The translations under genes and the position numbers were made by a program. The notes under the pieces were generated by a model. The model ran no database searches, was not told the DNA's origin, and saw only the letters and a list, made by a program, of their open reading frames with translations. A stretch of DNA of 64,000 bases, taken from NCBI RefSeq assembly GCF_019492185.1, contig NZ_JAICCF010000002.1, forward strand, positions 62,001 through 126,000, written 5' to 3'. This document shows, one piece after another, positions 1-8,740 of the stretch. This DNA is from Chitinophaga rhizophila. GTDB lineage: Bacteria; Bacteroidota; Bacteroidia; Chitinophagales; Chitinophagaceae. The stretch's first letter is position 1, and each line of letters starts with the position of its first letter.

Positions 1-2121
1 TGCATTATCTATCACTCTTACATTGGTTGCATTGACGCCACCAACGTTCCTTACGGTGAAGGTATAATTTACCGTATTACCCGGTATGACGCTGGTCGCT
101 GTTGTTGTTTTGGTAACAGCCAGGTTTGCACCTGCCACTACGCCTACTACTGAGTTATATTTAATGTTGTTACAATTCTCTGTTGCGCCTCCGTTTCTAC
201 ATTCCACATGCGGATCTGTAGGCGGTACATTGGCGTCAGGATTGGTGGCATCGGGATCAGTGACGTCTTTTGGACGCATGATGCTGGTCTCGATGTTTAT
301 AGGCTGACCTATGAGTGCGTTGGTCGCTGTACCGGTAAAGGTAAAGGTGATCGTGGCACCATTAGGCATATCAAGTAGCGCTGAGTAGTTACCGGAAGCA
401 TCCAATGCCGGACTATTCACTGTAACATTTGTTGTATTATAAGTAACTGCACTTACGTTAGCGATGGTAAAGCCTGTGGGTACCTTTATAGCGAAAGGCG
501 CTCCGGTTACTCCACTTGGGCCGTGGTTCATGACAGTAACTGTATAAGTCACCTGATCTCCTTCGGTAACCTGTGTAGCTGAAGTGGCAGGGGCCACATT
601 TTCTACTGACAGATCAGCGACTACAATATTCAGACTGGTATTTTTAGTAACGGCCTCTCCGAGAATGTATGTCCAGGTATCCATTGTCCTGTCATTACCG
701 AAGTTGCTGCCCCACCTGTGACCATTAGTGTTACTGGATATACCATTGCCTTCATTACCGTTGATGAGCGGGTTACTTTCAAAGCCATTCAGTGCAAATG
801 AGGAATCAGCCCAGTATACAATGTCACTTTCTACGGTGACGTTGTCATCTGCCAGCTGCTCAATGATCAGGCCATTGAAGTTATCTTCCACGTCAATAAA
901 CGGGAAGTGAATCTCAGAACCCTGCAGCTGAATATTCGCCGCTATATTAGCAGTACCCAGTGAAGGCCTGTTGCCCGCTCCGTCTCTCCCATCCCAGAAG
1001 ATGCTGTTGGCTCCAGCTACAGCGGTACCTGTCAGCTTTCTTGGTACAAACGAACCGCTTCCTGTTAATGATATACGGAAAGTACCTATGGTGCTGGCGT
1101 TGAATTTAATGTAAGCGCCTTTGCTACTCACCTGACCGGCAGTACCTTCTACCCCATCCACATTGATGTCGGATACGGTTGGTGCTACCTTAGGCATATT
1201 CAGCCAGGTAGACTTGTTTCCTGGCATCGGTGCGGTAGCTGGCATTGATTCGTCAGGGACGTTGTAGAACATCTTATGGGTGATGCTGATAGCGCCGTCG
1301 TCTGCTCTGGGGTCCCAGGTAAATACGTTACTACCCAGGTTCGTTCCGGCGACGCTTTTATAAAGTGGCGCATCGCTGTCAGCGCCTGTCCTAGTTAATC
1401 CTCTGTTATTGACAAAACCAACGAAACCAAGTCCGTTGGAACCATTATTATTAATGGCAAATACGTACCCATCTTTCGTCATTACAAAGAGCTTACCACG
1501 GTAATCGCCGTATTGCACGAACATATTCAGTACGTTGGTATAGACTCTTCCCCGCACGATTGTATTGCCGGCATTTCTCACGGCCACATCCCAGGCACAG
1601 ATTGCACTACTGGCGGTGTGCTGGGTCCAGGCAGCATTCGCCTGCCAGTTAGCGCCTGATCCTTCAACAATTGAAGTAGAAGGCTGGGTCGATAACAGTT
1701 CAACCTTCCACAAACCTGTTTGTCCTGCACCGGCCACTCTGGTATAGGGGGTGTAACCCACCCATGGTCCCTGCAGTTCCTGCGTCCGGTTAGCGATATG
1801 TCCGGTTGTAGTAGAACCTGTAGATGAAGAATAAACGGTTCCATCAGGCGCTGTAAATATAATTTGTCCCGATGCGATACCCTGAGCGCTACTGGCCGCA
1901 GCAATCGTCTCACCTGCGCGTACATATGCATAATGCACGCCCCGGTTAGTGAGCGTCCATCCGGTTTTAGTCGCACCGGTGGAAACGAGGCAAGCTCGTC
2001 CTCCCAATGCACCCGCAGGATACAAATCCTTTGACCCCTCGGCATAGCTCTTCACGGTGGTGAACAGGCCGCACAGGATCAACAAAAAGGCAAATTTCAC
2101 TTTGTAGAATTTATCCATCAT
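1..2121 (-). CDS. DUF11-repeat secreted surface protein (N-terminal part, cut by window edge)
   Basis: The frame is open from an ATG pair at 2121/2118 down to base 1, so only the first 707 codons are present and the C-terminus lies outside the window. Residues 2-27 form a signal peptide (basic start, hydrophobic run FAFLLILCGLF, then a short polar stretch). About residues 500-620 and again from about 665 there are DUF11-type beta-sandwich modules, recognisable by the pattern of 'TYTVTVMNHGPS' and 'NYTFTVRNVGG'. The region before them is a secreted domain I do not recognise. In this phylum such proteins are large cell-surface adhesins that usually end in a T9SS sorting domain; here that end is not visible. 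Function as adhesin is inferred from family knowledge. Confidence 0.8.
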   Translation of the reverse strand, partial: MMDKFYKVKFAFLLILCGLFTTVKSYAEGSKDLYPAGALGGRACLVSTGATKTGWTLTNRGVHYAYVRAGETIAAASSAQGIASGQIIFTAPDGTVYSSSTGSTTTGHIANRTQELQGPWVGYTPYTRVAGAGQTGLWKVELLSTQPSTSIVEGSGANWQANAAWTQHTASSAICAWDVAVRNAGNTIVRGRVYTNVLNMFVQYGDYRGKLFVMTKDGYVFAINNNGSNGLGFVGFVNNRGLTRTGADSDAPLYKSVAGTNLGSNVFTWDPRADDGAISITHKMFYNVPDESMPATAPMPGNKSTWLNMPKVAPTVSDINVDGVEGTAGQVSSKGAYIKFNASTIGTFRISLTGSGSFVPRKLTGTAVAGANSIFWDGRDGAGNRPSLGTANIAANIQLQGSEIHFPFIDVEDNFNGLIIEQLADDNVTVESDIVYWADSSFALNGFESNPLINGNEGNGISSNTNGHRWGSNFGNDRTMDTWTYILGEAVTKNTSLNIVVADLSVENVAPATSATQVTEGDQVTYTVTVMNHGPSGVTGAPFAIKVPTGFTIANVSAVTYNTTNVTVNSPALDASGNYSALLDMPNGATITFTFTGTATNALIGQPINIETSIMRPKDVTDPDATNPDANVPPTDPHVECRNGGATENCNNIKYNSVVGVVAGANLAVTKTTTATSVIPGNTVNYTFTVRNVGGVNATNVRVIDNA

Positions 2122-2557
2122 TATTGAGTAAGTGATCAGACATTTCCTGCCGGCTGTCTCCGGACAAGGAAATAGATTCTCCTACAGGGCCATCTGGTCC
2201 CTGCAATTATTTAGCTGTAAGAATTGCGTTGTGATAGTAACGGCATGCAGCAACAAGTAAGATGTGTGTGGACATCCTATATAGACATGCGGGCCGTTTA
2301 AGGTTCATGGTACATCACCGGGTCATATTCACAGGTACGGGTACGCCAGTAGCGTTTTCTTTTATCAACAACATAGTATCTTATTAGTATCTCGGTATAG
2401 TATCTTATGGTAGTTGCATCCAATCCTCCTGATAGCCAGGCAGGAAATTGCATAACAAAAATAAATAACGTGACTACAGCCATGCATAGTAAATCTTTGA
2501 CATACTTGTAGTACAATTACTACAGACTGTCAACTGGCAAGACAAATCAAAATATTA
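2122..2557. other. Intergenic region without recognised gene
   Basis: This gap separates divergent genes (surface protein leftward, LuxR regulator rightward). It is AT-rich and holds several copies of the short string TAGTATCTTA/TAGTATCT around 2370-2410, but no convincing reading frame. A 72-codon frame on the minus strand has no family resemblance and I leave it out. Confidence 0.4.
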
Positions 2558-2565
2558 TAAATTTG
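2558..2565 (+). promoter_or_regulatory. -7 promoter box TAAATTTG for the LuxR gene
   Basis: TAAATTTG fits the Bacteroidota -7 consensus TAnnTTTG and lies 49 bases before the ATG of the LuxR-type gene. No good -33 TTTG is seen about 20 bases upstream, so the call is moderate. Confidence 0.45.
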
Positions 2566-2614
2566 CCGTATATACCATTTACAGCTAGTAACCATCGACA
2601 TTATCCTATAGTGA

Positions 2615-3223
2615 ATGAACTTTATCCTAATTGCCCATGAACCCTCTGTCATGCGTTGCGGCCTGTCTCAGATCATTTCAATGCTACCTGCACCATTTAC
2701 AGTACTAATGGTGGAAAGTAACGCAGAAATGACAGGCGCTATGCAGCAACAGTTATTTGACCTGCTGATTTTGAGTAGACATCTGCCCGGTATTGACACA
2801 CTGTCAATGATGCAGGAAACCAGGAGGAAACATGCTGATACCAAGATATTACTGTACTCTTCCCAGGAAGACAAGACAAGAATTGTAGATCCCTTGCTGG
2901 ACAGTGCAGATGCTTATCTCTGTAACCATTCCACTGAGGAAGATATCAGAATGGCTATGTCTGTACTAATACCGGAACGACAAAAGCTATCCTCCCTCAG
3001 AGCTGCATATTTCAACCCGCTGGAACAACTTTCTGCACGTGAAATAGAGGTCATGAATCTGCTGGCGCAAGGGCTGCCTTTACTTAAAATAGCAGCGCGT
3101 ATGGAACTACAGCTCAGCACTGTCAGCACCTATAAGATCCGCATCTTCAAAAAGCTGGAAATCAACTCTATAGTAGAATTACTGGACAAGATGAACACTT
3201 TTGGCGCACGTAAGCTAGCATAA
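2615..3223 (+). CDS. LuxR/NarL-type regulator with degenerate receiver domain
   Basis: A 202-residue protein with the two-domain plan of NarL/FixJ response regulators. Residues 1-120 align by eye with a receiver domain and 139-181 are a clear LuxR helix-turn-helix (LSAREIEVMNLLAQG ... STVSTYKIRIFKKL). The receiver lacks its chemistry: the phosphoacceptor Asp position is Ser54 (ILSRHLPG instead of xxLDxxLPG), the first acidic pair is His8-Glu9, and the conserved Lys is Asn104. It is therefore probably phosphorylation-independent (pseudo-receiver) and may respond to protein partners or act constitutively. No histidine kinase is adjacent. The gene stands alone, with a -7 box upstream and a strong terminator directly after the stop. 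DNA-binding role is secure; target genes are unknown. Confidence 0.85.
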   Translation: MNFILIAHEPSVMRCGLSQIISMLPAPFTVLMVESNAEMTGAMQQQLFDLLILSRHLPGIDTLSMMQETRRKHADTKILLYSSQEDKTRIVDPLLDSADAYLCNHSTEEDIRMAMSVLIPERQKLSSLRAAYFNPLEQLSAREIEVMNLLAQGLPLLKIAARMELQLSTVSTYKIRIFKKLEINSIVELLDKMNTFGARKLA

Positions 3224-3256
3224 CCTTGAAAGCCTCTACCCACGGGGCTTTCAAGG
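3224..3256 (+). terminator. Hairpin terminator after the LuxR gene
   Basis: An 11-bp perfect stem (CCTTGAAAGCC, 3224-3234, with its complement at 3246-3256) starts at the base after the stop codon. There is no long T run, so termination strength is inferred from the stem. Confidence 0.7.
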
Positions 3257-3366
3257 CTAACAAATTAAATTTCTACCATAGGAATAATAGTTTTAACTTC
3301 ACCTACCAGCCATCACCCCAGGCGGTAATACAGTAATTTATTTATAGCCCCAAACCCCCGATTTAC

Positions 3367-3756
3367 ATGGAAAAGCCACTAAGAATCGTCATTTATCTTG
3401 TGCTCGCATTTACCATTATTAACGCAATCATCACTTTCTTTGAGAAAAGCCAATTAAAACAAATACAGAAGAACATAGAAGCCTCCCAAAGAAACATCGA
3501 CACTGCACTGAACTATATTAATGCCTCCCGTACCAGACTCGATTCGCTGCAGGGAGATGTAGATAAGTTCAAATACTACATTAAAAACATCCAGGCGAAC
3601 GTCTCCATCCTGAATACAAAAAAGGAAATTGAGGAAGCAAAATCCAACTCTAAGCTGAAAGAGACTGTTGATGAACTGAATGCCAAAGTCAAAGTATTTA
3701 AAGATGAACTGAAAGCTACAGACAGCCTTCCACCGTTTGATGTCAAACCCCTCTAA
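3367..3756 (+). CDS. Small membrane-anchored coiled-coil protein
   Basis: A 129-residue protein of no family I recognise. Residues 6-24 are one hydrophobic segment (signal anchor), followed by about 90 residues rich in Lys, Glu, Gln, Asn and Asp with regular hydrophobic spacing, typical of a long coiled coil. The tail is short and proline-containing. It would sit in the inner membrane with the coil on one side. The next gene begins 15 bases after its stop and also encodes a helical, membrane-associated protein, so the two are probably cotranscribed and may work together. No enzyme motif is present. Confidence 0.7.
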   Translation: MEKPLRIVIYLVLAFTIINAIITFFEKSQLKQIQKNIEASQRNIDTALNYINASRTRLDSLQGDVDKFKYYIKNIQANVSILNTKKEIEEAKSNSKLKETVDELNAKVKVFKDELKATDSLPPFDVKPL

Positions 3757-3771
3757 ACAGACAATACTCAT

Positions 3772-4347
3772 ATGAAACCATCATCTACTCACCACAAGCT
3801 GCTGCTTGCGCTATGCTGCTGCCTTACCATGCTGCATACCAACGGTCAGGGTATATTAAAAACATTCAAAGACAGCACAGGTACCAGCATTTACAACATC
3901 CACCGGGGCGATACCCTGCTGATACAATGCGATACTGCCTTCATTCTGAACAAAACAACCTTCCACATCTACAAGAAGTTTTACGACAAAACCAGGCAAG
4001 GCAACTCCTCCTTTAAAGGCATTATGGACAGTTATGAAAGCATGATACATCAGCAGGATACTATGCTCCGGATCAAAGAGTTTTACTATCAGCAACTCCG
4101 GCAACAGATGGACTCAGTCACTAACAGCTCGCTGACCTTCATGGATAAGACCAGCGTTAGCCTGCAGGGTATCTCTGCATCTCTTGATAAAGCCACTACC
4201 AGCCTCACAGAAACTCAGAAACTACTGGAAGAATCCCGGCAAATGCTACAGGAAGAACGTAAAAAGAGAAATGCAAGAGCTATAAAATTCGGCATCGGAG
4301 GTGTGGCCATCGGAGCGTTAATTACTGCACTGATTATGGCTAATTAA
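3772..4347 (+). CDS. Exported helical protein with C-terminal membrane segment
   Basis: A 191-residue protein with a signal peptide (residues 1-25, ending near TNGQG), a central region with many Gln, Lys, Asp and Thr residues predicted by eye to be largely helical (about 60-165), and a C-terminal hydrophobic stretch (GIGGVAIGALITALIMAN) able to span or insert in a membrane. I do not recognise the family; phage spanins and tape-like proteins have similar plans, but nothing phage-like is nearby. It follows the coiled-coil gene by 15 bases, suggesting one operon whose products could form a periplasm-facing complex. Function unknown. Confidence 0.7.
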   Translation: MKPSSTHHKLLLALCCCLTMLHTNGQGILKTFKDSTGTSIYNIHRGDTLLIQCDTAFILNKTTFHIYKKFYDKTRQGNSSFKGIMDSYESMIHQQDTMLRIKEFYYQQLRQQMDSVTNSSLTFMDKTSVSLQGISASLDKATTSLTETQKLLEESRQMLQEERKKRNARAIKFGIGGVAIGALITALIMAN

Positions 4348-4981
4348 GTCGTCAGTCAATATTGCCCAGAAATGTATAACGATTCCCATAGTTCTAACTA
4401 ACTACGAATACCATCTGTGTATGACCTTTGTGTTATCAACAAAAGGTCATGTCATACAGTATTCAATTCACAGCAAAGCATGATGCATATCGTTGCAGGC
4501 AGACTACAACCTTGTATACTTTCAGGTTGGTCGCCTGCGATGGTATATCAATTCCATACAGCCTGCGAGCTGCTATAGACCAGTTCTACCAGGATAGCAG
4601 AACTGAAAGGTCGCCGTTCGGTAGTCGCAGCTGGTATTCATCAATAGTACACCTCTCTGATTTAAACGCCTGTCAACCCTTTCCACACTACCCTTGCTCC
4701 ACTGCACGATAGTTTCAATAGACGAAGTATATCATCAGTCAGGCAATTGATCAGCGCTGTCAATCCATTACCAGATACCTGTTATCTGCCAGGTGAACAA
4801 CTCCAGGCAGATACTACTGTCACACATCTACCCGTCCTTCCTCCGAGTATAGAGGAATGTATTATGCATGCGACTTTCTCTATCCGGGGATTGCTATCTA
4901 TCTGAACCTGCTGTTAGGCAACCCCTAAACACTAATATTAACCCAAATCAACAATTATTTATCGTTTCTCAATAAATTTAT
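4348..4981. other. Long intergenic region, no gene supported
   Basis: About 630 bases without a convincing gene. A 94-codon frame at 4428-4712 has irregular composition, many Cys, Tyr and His, no family resemblance and no promoter, so I reject it. I see no RNA gene or strong repeat here. Confidence 0.4.
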
Positions 4982-5013
4982 TTTGAATTATGATAAATTA
5001 GGCTTTACCTTTG
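4982..5013 (+). promoter_or_regulatory. Bacteroidota promoter (-33 TTTG, -7 TACCTTTG)
   Basis: TTTG at 4982-4985 and TACCTTTG at 5006-5013 are separated by 20 bases, matching the phylum's promoter consensus in both boxes and spacing. The ATG of the DUF2975 gene follows 19 bases after the -7 box. This is the clearest complete promoter I found in the window. Confidence 0.75.
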
Positions 5014-5032
5014 AAGTACAAAACACACACGT

Positions 5033-5656
5033 ATGAAAACGAAATCCATTCTTGTAATCCTGAACGTATTAGCGATGTCGGCATATTATGTAACGCTGTT
5101 AATCATCGTCTTATTAATCTCATTACGGATAGCGGGGCATGTTACCGGCACACGTGAACTGCAGCAAATCTCCGGTTCGCTGGTTCACCGCGTAACATCT
5201 TTCGGGGAGCCTGAGCAGCCAGTGCAACCACGCTTCCTGGCTGATGGTGCTACCACTTACAGGCCTGTACAACACCAATATGAAGTAGTAGCTACCTCCA
5301 ATTCAGCTTTCGGCTATTACTCGCTCGCTGTAGGCGTGATTAACCTGGTGATATGGCTGCTGATTCTGAAGTCTTTCATGAGTATATTTAAGGCCTTAGA
5401 CCCTGACCGTCCGTTCAATCAGCAGATCATCCGGCTGTTGAAGCAACTTTCTCTGCTTTTTGTGGCCGTAGATGTAATCCGGATAATTCATTACTTTATC
5501 TTCAGCCGCTTTGTAGCTGATACGGACGCACCCTTTAAACTGGCGCTCAACATAGACATTGGAAGCAGCCTGATAACCGGCCTGATTATATGGGTTATTG
5601 CTGTCATCTATCAACGCGGAGTAGAATTACAAACTGAAAACGAATTAACTGTGTAA
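5033..5656 (+). CDS. DUF2975 membrane protein
   Basis: A 207-residue protein with four hydrophobic segments (about 7-32, 95-115, 137-156 and 172-192) and a soluble loop of about 60 residues after the first. The segment KALDPDRPFNQQIIRLLKQLSLLF matches the conserved region of the DUF2975 family. DUF2975 proteins are nearly always followed by a small YozG-like Cro/C1 regulator, and exactly that occurs here 3 bases after the stop. The biochemical role of the family is unknown; the pair is thought to be a membrane-linked regulatory unit. The start is supported by a full promoter 19 bases upstream. Confidence 0.85.
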   Translation: MKTKSILVILNVLAMSAYYVTLLIIVLLISLRIAGHVTGTRELQQISGSLVHRVTSFGEPEQPVQPRFLADGATTYRPVQHQYEVVATSNSAFGYYSLAVGVINLVIWLLILKSFMSIFKALDPDRPFNQQIIRLLKQLSLLFVAVDVIRIIHYFIFSRFVADTDAPFKLALNIDIGSSLITGLIIWVIAVIYQRGVELQTENELTV

Positions 5657-5659
5657 CAC

Positions 5660-5881
5660 ATGCCTATCATTATAAATCTGGATGTCATGCTGGCTAAACG
5701 GAAAATGTCACTGACGGAATTGAGCGAGAAAGTAGATATTACCATGTCTAATTTATCCATTCTGAAGACAGGCAAAGCCAAAGCTATACGGCTCGAAACA
5801 CTGGACGCTATCTGTGCAGCACTGCAATGTCAGCCAGGGGATATACTGGAATATAGTCCTCCGGCAACTACCAACGATTAA
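5660..5881 (+). CDS. YozG-like Cro/C1-type transcriptional regulator
   Basis: A 73-residue single-domain helix-turn-helix protein. Residues 11-62 carry the Cro/C1 HTH (RKMSLTELSEKVDITMSNLS ... IRLETLDAICAALQCQPGDI), and the ending 'CQPGDILEY' is characteristic of the YozG group. It starts 3 bases after the DUF2975 stop, so the two are translationally linked. By analogy with other DUF2975-YozG pairs it probably regulates its own operon with the membrane partner modulating it; that is inference. A strong terminator follows. Confidence 0.88.
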   Translation: MPIIINLDVMLAKRKMSLTELSEKVDITMSNLSILKTGKAKAIRLETLDAICAALQCQPGDILEYSPPATTND

Positions 5882-5888
5882 AACTATC

Positions 5889-5915
5889 AAGGCTGAAGAA
5901 ATTCAGCCTTTTTTT
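5889..5915 (+). terminator. Rho-independent terminator after the YozG-like gene
   Basis: A 9-bp perfect stem (AAGGCTGAA / TTCAGCCTT) with a GAAA tetraloop followed by a run of T residues. Confidence 0.9.
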
Positions 5916-5993
5916 AGTATCTTACATATGTACTTATGATCTTGTTGTCCTGAAGTATACCTGCTTCTCACGGCCTCACATCAGGTCTGATCT

Positions 5994-6323
5994 CCGAAGC
6001 AGCTACTGATCAAGTCCACCTCTTGGCCGTCGCTTGTTCGTCCCTTGGTCGTCCTAAATCCGAAGCAGCCATTGATCAAGTCCACCTCTTGGCCGTCGCT
6101 TGTTCGTCCTTTGGCCGTCCTGAATCCGAAGCAGCTACTGATCAAGTCCACCTCTTCGCCGTCGCTTGTTCGTCCTTTGGTCGTCCTGAATCCGAAGCAG
6201 CCATTGATCAAGTCCACCTCTTGGCCGTCGCTTGTTCGTCCTTTGGCCGTACTGAATCCGAAGCAGCTACTGATCAAGTCCACCTCTTCGCCGTCGCTTG
6301 TTCGTCCCTTGGTCGTCCGCCAC
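5994..6323. repeat. Five tandem copies of a 66-bp unit (132-bp higher-order period)
   Basis: Copies begin at 5994, 6060, 6126, 6192 and 6258, each with CCGAAGCAGC, TGATCAAGTCCACCTCTT and CGTCGCTTGTTCGTC. Two variants alternate: copies 1, 3 and 5 have GCTACTGATCAAG, copies 2 and 4 have GCCATTGATCAAG, giving a 132-bp super-period. As 66 is a multiple of 3, several frames on both strands stay open through the array; the resulting peptides are 22-residue repeats. None of these frames has a promoter, a good start or a family resemblance, so I treat the array as non-coding with low certainty. The 15-base core CGTCGCTTGTTCGTC recurs in inverted orientation at 42996-43010. Confidence 0.9.
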
Positions 6324-6513
6324 TTATCTTATCTTCACCGTCTGCACATAGCTTGAAAAGCGCATATCCTACGTTCCGTATCCCTTCCTTTAACCTATCC
6401 GCAATCTTATCCCCTCCTCTCACCGTCCTGTTTATACAGTATTAATCGTCTTTAAAATCGTGGAATAAACAGCATGCTCCCGTCTACAAAATTCAGCTGA
6501 TTAATAAATTACC

Positions 6514-6521
6514 TATATTTG
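6514..6521 (+). promoter_or_regulatory. -7 promoter box TATATTTG for the MarR-GNAT gene
   Basis: TATATTTG matches TAnnTTTG and lies 40 bases upstream of the ATG at 6561. Between them are two direct copies of ACATAATTAT (near 6533 and 6545), a possible autoregulatory operator. The box overlaps an in-frame TTG at 6519, which argues against that TTG as a start. Confidence 0.6.
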
Positions 6522-6560
6522 CGTAATCAGTTACATAATTATCTACATAATTATACCACT

Positions 6561-7511
6561 ATGAACTTCTATGACAATGTAGGCAAGCTTGCCATCGGCA
6601 GCAGACTTCGCCAGCTAACAGAGAAAATAACAGAAGATGCTACACAGATATACCAACTGTATAACATTGACATGAATCCGAAGTGGTTTCCCGTATTCTA
6701 CGTGCTGTCGCAGGGCGCATCCAGGACAATCACTGCTATCGCCAAAGAGATCGGTCACTCTCATCCATCCGTCAGCCGTATTATCAGCGAAATGGCAGAG
6801 AAAGGACTAGTGAAAGAGAAAAAGGACAAAACGGATGGACGCAGGAACATGGTCAGCTTATCATCCAAAGGCGAAGAGATCACTGAAAAAATTGAAGCAC
6901 AATATGCTGACGTGAACAGCGCTATTGAAGCTATTGCTGATAACACCCGTCATGACCTGTGGAAGGCCATTGAAGAGTGGGAGTTTCTCCTGGAACAAAA
7001 AAGCCTGTTGCGCAGGGTGCAGGAACAGAAAAAAGAACGGGAAAGTCGGAAAGTGGAGATAGTAGCCTTTAACCCCTCCTATCAACAGGCCTTCAAAGCC
7101 CTGAACGTAGAATGGATCTCTACCTATTTCCGGATGGAGGAAGCTGATTATAAAGCACTGGACAATCCACAGGGATATATCCTGGACAACGGCGGGCACA
7201 TTCTCGTTGCCCTCTACGAAGATACACCGGTAGGCGTATGCGCCCTGATCAAAATGAACGATCCTGAGTATGATTATGAACTGGCTAAAATGGCTGTTTC
7301 ACCGGCTGCACAGGGCAAAAGCATAGGTTGGCTACTGGGTAATGCTGTATTAGACAAAGCCCGGTCACTCGGCGCAAAAAACGTATATCTCGAAAGTAAT
7401 ACCATCCTGAAACCTGCCATTAACCTTTATCATAAACTGGGCTTTGAACGGGTGATCGGTCACTCTTCCCCGTATGAAAGATGCAATATTCAGATGGTGA
7501 GAGTGCTATAA
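6561..7511 (+). CDS. MarR-type regulator fused to a GNAT acetyltransferase
   Basis: A 316-residue two-domain protein. Residues about 10-145 form a MarR winged helix (ITAIAKEIGHSHPSVSRIIS recognition region, then KDKTDGRRNMVSL wing). Residues about 165-316 are a GNAT fold with the acetyl-CoA loop QGKSIGWLLGNAVL and the C-terminal YHKLGFERV strand. Such MarR-GNAT fusions are known in several phyla; the substrate of the acetyltransferase is not known. The regulator may sense acetyl-CoA or the substrate, or acetylate small molecules it detoxifies. I chose ATG 6561 because an upstream in-frame TTG (6519) lies inside the -7 box. An oxidoreductase follows 60 bases downstream on the same strand. Confidence 0.87.
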   Translation: MNFYDNVGKLAIGSRLRQLTEKITEDATQIYQLYNIDMNPKWFPVFYVLSQGASRTITAIAKEIGHSHPSVSRIISEMAEKGLVKEKKDKTDGRRNMVSLSSKGEEITEKIEAQYADVNSAIEAIADNTRHDLWKAIEEWEFLLEQKSLLRRVQEQKKERESRKVEIVAFNPSYQQAFKALNVEWISTYFRMEEADYKALDNPQGYILDNGGHILVALYEDTPVGVCALIKMNDPEYDYELAKMAVSPAAQGKSIGWLLGNAVLDKARSLGAKNVYLESNTILKPAINLYHKLGFERVIGHSSPYERCNIQMVRVL

Positions 7512-7571
7512 TGCCTTATATCCCCGGCAAGTAATATTTGTAGTTTCCGGGTTATCTTGTATTTTTCCTCC

Positions 7572-8639
7572 ATGCAACCTAAGAATATACTGCTCTACGG
7601 AGCAAATGGCTATACCGGCGAACTGATTGCCCGGTATGCCGCTCAGTATGGTGTTCAGCCCATCCTTGCCGGTAGAAAAAGAGATGCTATTGTAGCCCTG
7701 GCCAAGGAATTACAGCTACCATACCGTATTGTTGAACTGCATGATGCCACTGCCCTTAAAGCGGCCCTCGAAGATATCACACTGGTGATACAGGCTGCCG
7801 GGCCCTATCATATTACCGCACGTCCCATGATCGATGCCTGCATCGCCACCCAAACACACTATATAGATCTCAACGGAGACCTGGATGTGTTTGAAATGCT
7901 GCAAGGCTATGACCAGGCGGCCAAAGAAAAAGATGTCATGATCCTCCCGGGGGCAGGATTTGATGTAGTACCAACGGATTGCCTGGCACTGTATCTCAAA
8001 CAACAGTTACCTGACGCCAATCAACTCAGTATCGCATTTGCGGTGATAGGTAGCGCTTTATCCCGTGGTACTTCCATCAGTACACTGCATAAGCTGGGTA
8101 CTCCGGGCGCTATCCGTAAAGACGGCGCTATCACGTACGAGTCGATGGGCAAAAAGGGTATGTCTGTGCGTTTTCCGGGTTATCGGAAACCCGTCTTTGT
8201 AATGAGTATTCCCTGGGGAGATATCAGCACGGCATGGTATTCGACCCGCATTCCCAATATCAGAACCTATACTGCCATCAACAAAGGAGCCTGGTACTTC
8301 CTGAAAGGACAATCGCTTTTTAACTGGTTGCTGAAGACACCTTTCATGCGCAGTATAATCATGGGTATCCTCAAAATGCAATCCGCCGGACCTAACCAGG
8401 CCGTGCGCGATAAAGCAACGAGCTATATCAGGGGGAAGGTGAGTAATGCCAGCGGACAATCAGCTGAAGCCCACATGGAGACGCCTGAAGCTTATTCGCT
8501 CACAGCATTCAGTGTACTCGTTATTGCCAAAAAGATTATCAACGGAGAATATAAAGCCGGTTACCAGACACCGGCCACTGCCTATGGTGCTGACCTGATT
8601 ATGGAGATAGATGGCGTAAAACGTACCTTGCTGCAGTGA
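7572..8639 (+). CDS. Saccharopine dehydrogenase-like NAD(P)-binding oxidoreductase
   Basis: A 355-residue protein opening with a Rossmann nucleotide-binding loop, LLYGANGYTGELIARY (G10 to G16), followed by AGRKRDAIVALA, as in the saccharopine dehydrogenase NADP-binding domain family (trans-acting enoyl reductases and related proteins). The pattern PGAGFDVVPTDCLALYL in the middle is typical of this subgroup, which reduces double bonds or acts on lipid-like substrates; the true substrate here is unknown. Start at ATG 7572 gives the usual compact N-terminus; an upstream TTG at 7557 adds only five residues. It follows the MarR-GNAT gene by 60 bases and may be controlled by it. A strong hairpin follows 57 bases after the stop. 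Confidence 0.85.
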   Translation: MQPKNILLYGANGYTGELIARYAAQYGVQPILAGRKRDAIVALAKELQLPYRIVELHDATALKAALEDITLVIQAAGPYHITARPMIDACIATQTHYIDLNGDLDVFEMLQGYDQAAKEKDVMILPGAGFDVVPTDCLALYLKQQLPDANQLSIAFAVIGSALSRGTSISTLHKLGTPGAIRKDGAITYESMGKKGMSVRFPGYRKPVFVMSIPWGDISTAWYSTRIPNIRTYTAINKGAWYFLKGQSLFNWLLKTPFMRSIIMGILKMQSAGPNQAVRDKATSYIRGKVSNASGQSAEAHMETPEAYSLTAFSVLVIAKKIINGEYKAGYQTPATAYGADLIMEIDGVKRTLLQ

Positions 8640-8696
8640 TAACAACACCTGCTGTACAGCTAAATTATCAATACTACGCTGCGACAGACTAATACA

Positions 8697-8740
8697 AGGA
8701 AAGAGGTTGCTCAATGATATGAGACAACCTCTTTCCTTTT
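8697..8740 (+). terminator. Hairpin terminator after the oxidoreductase gene
   Basis: A 13-bp perfect stem (AGGAAAGAGGTTG at 8697-8709, complement at 8725-8737) with a 15-base loop and a trailing T run. Confidence 0.88.

Noticed and set aside
4428..4712. 94-codon frame in the long gap before the DUF2975 gene
   Set aside because: No family resemblance, odd composition (many Cys, Tyr, His), no promoter, and not linked to neighbours.
5994..6323. Possible CRISPR array
   Set aside because: The whole 66-bp unit repeats, with no unique spacers, and no cas genes are nearby.
6023..6445. Frames through the 66-bp array (both strands)
   Set aside because: They are open only because the unit is a multiple of 3; no convincing start or promoter, and the tail after the array is unrelated to any family.
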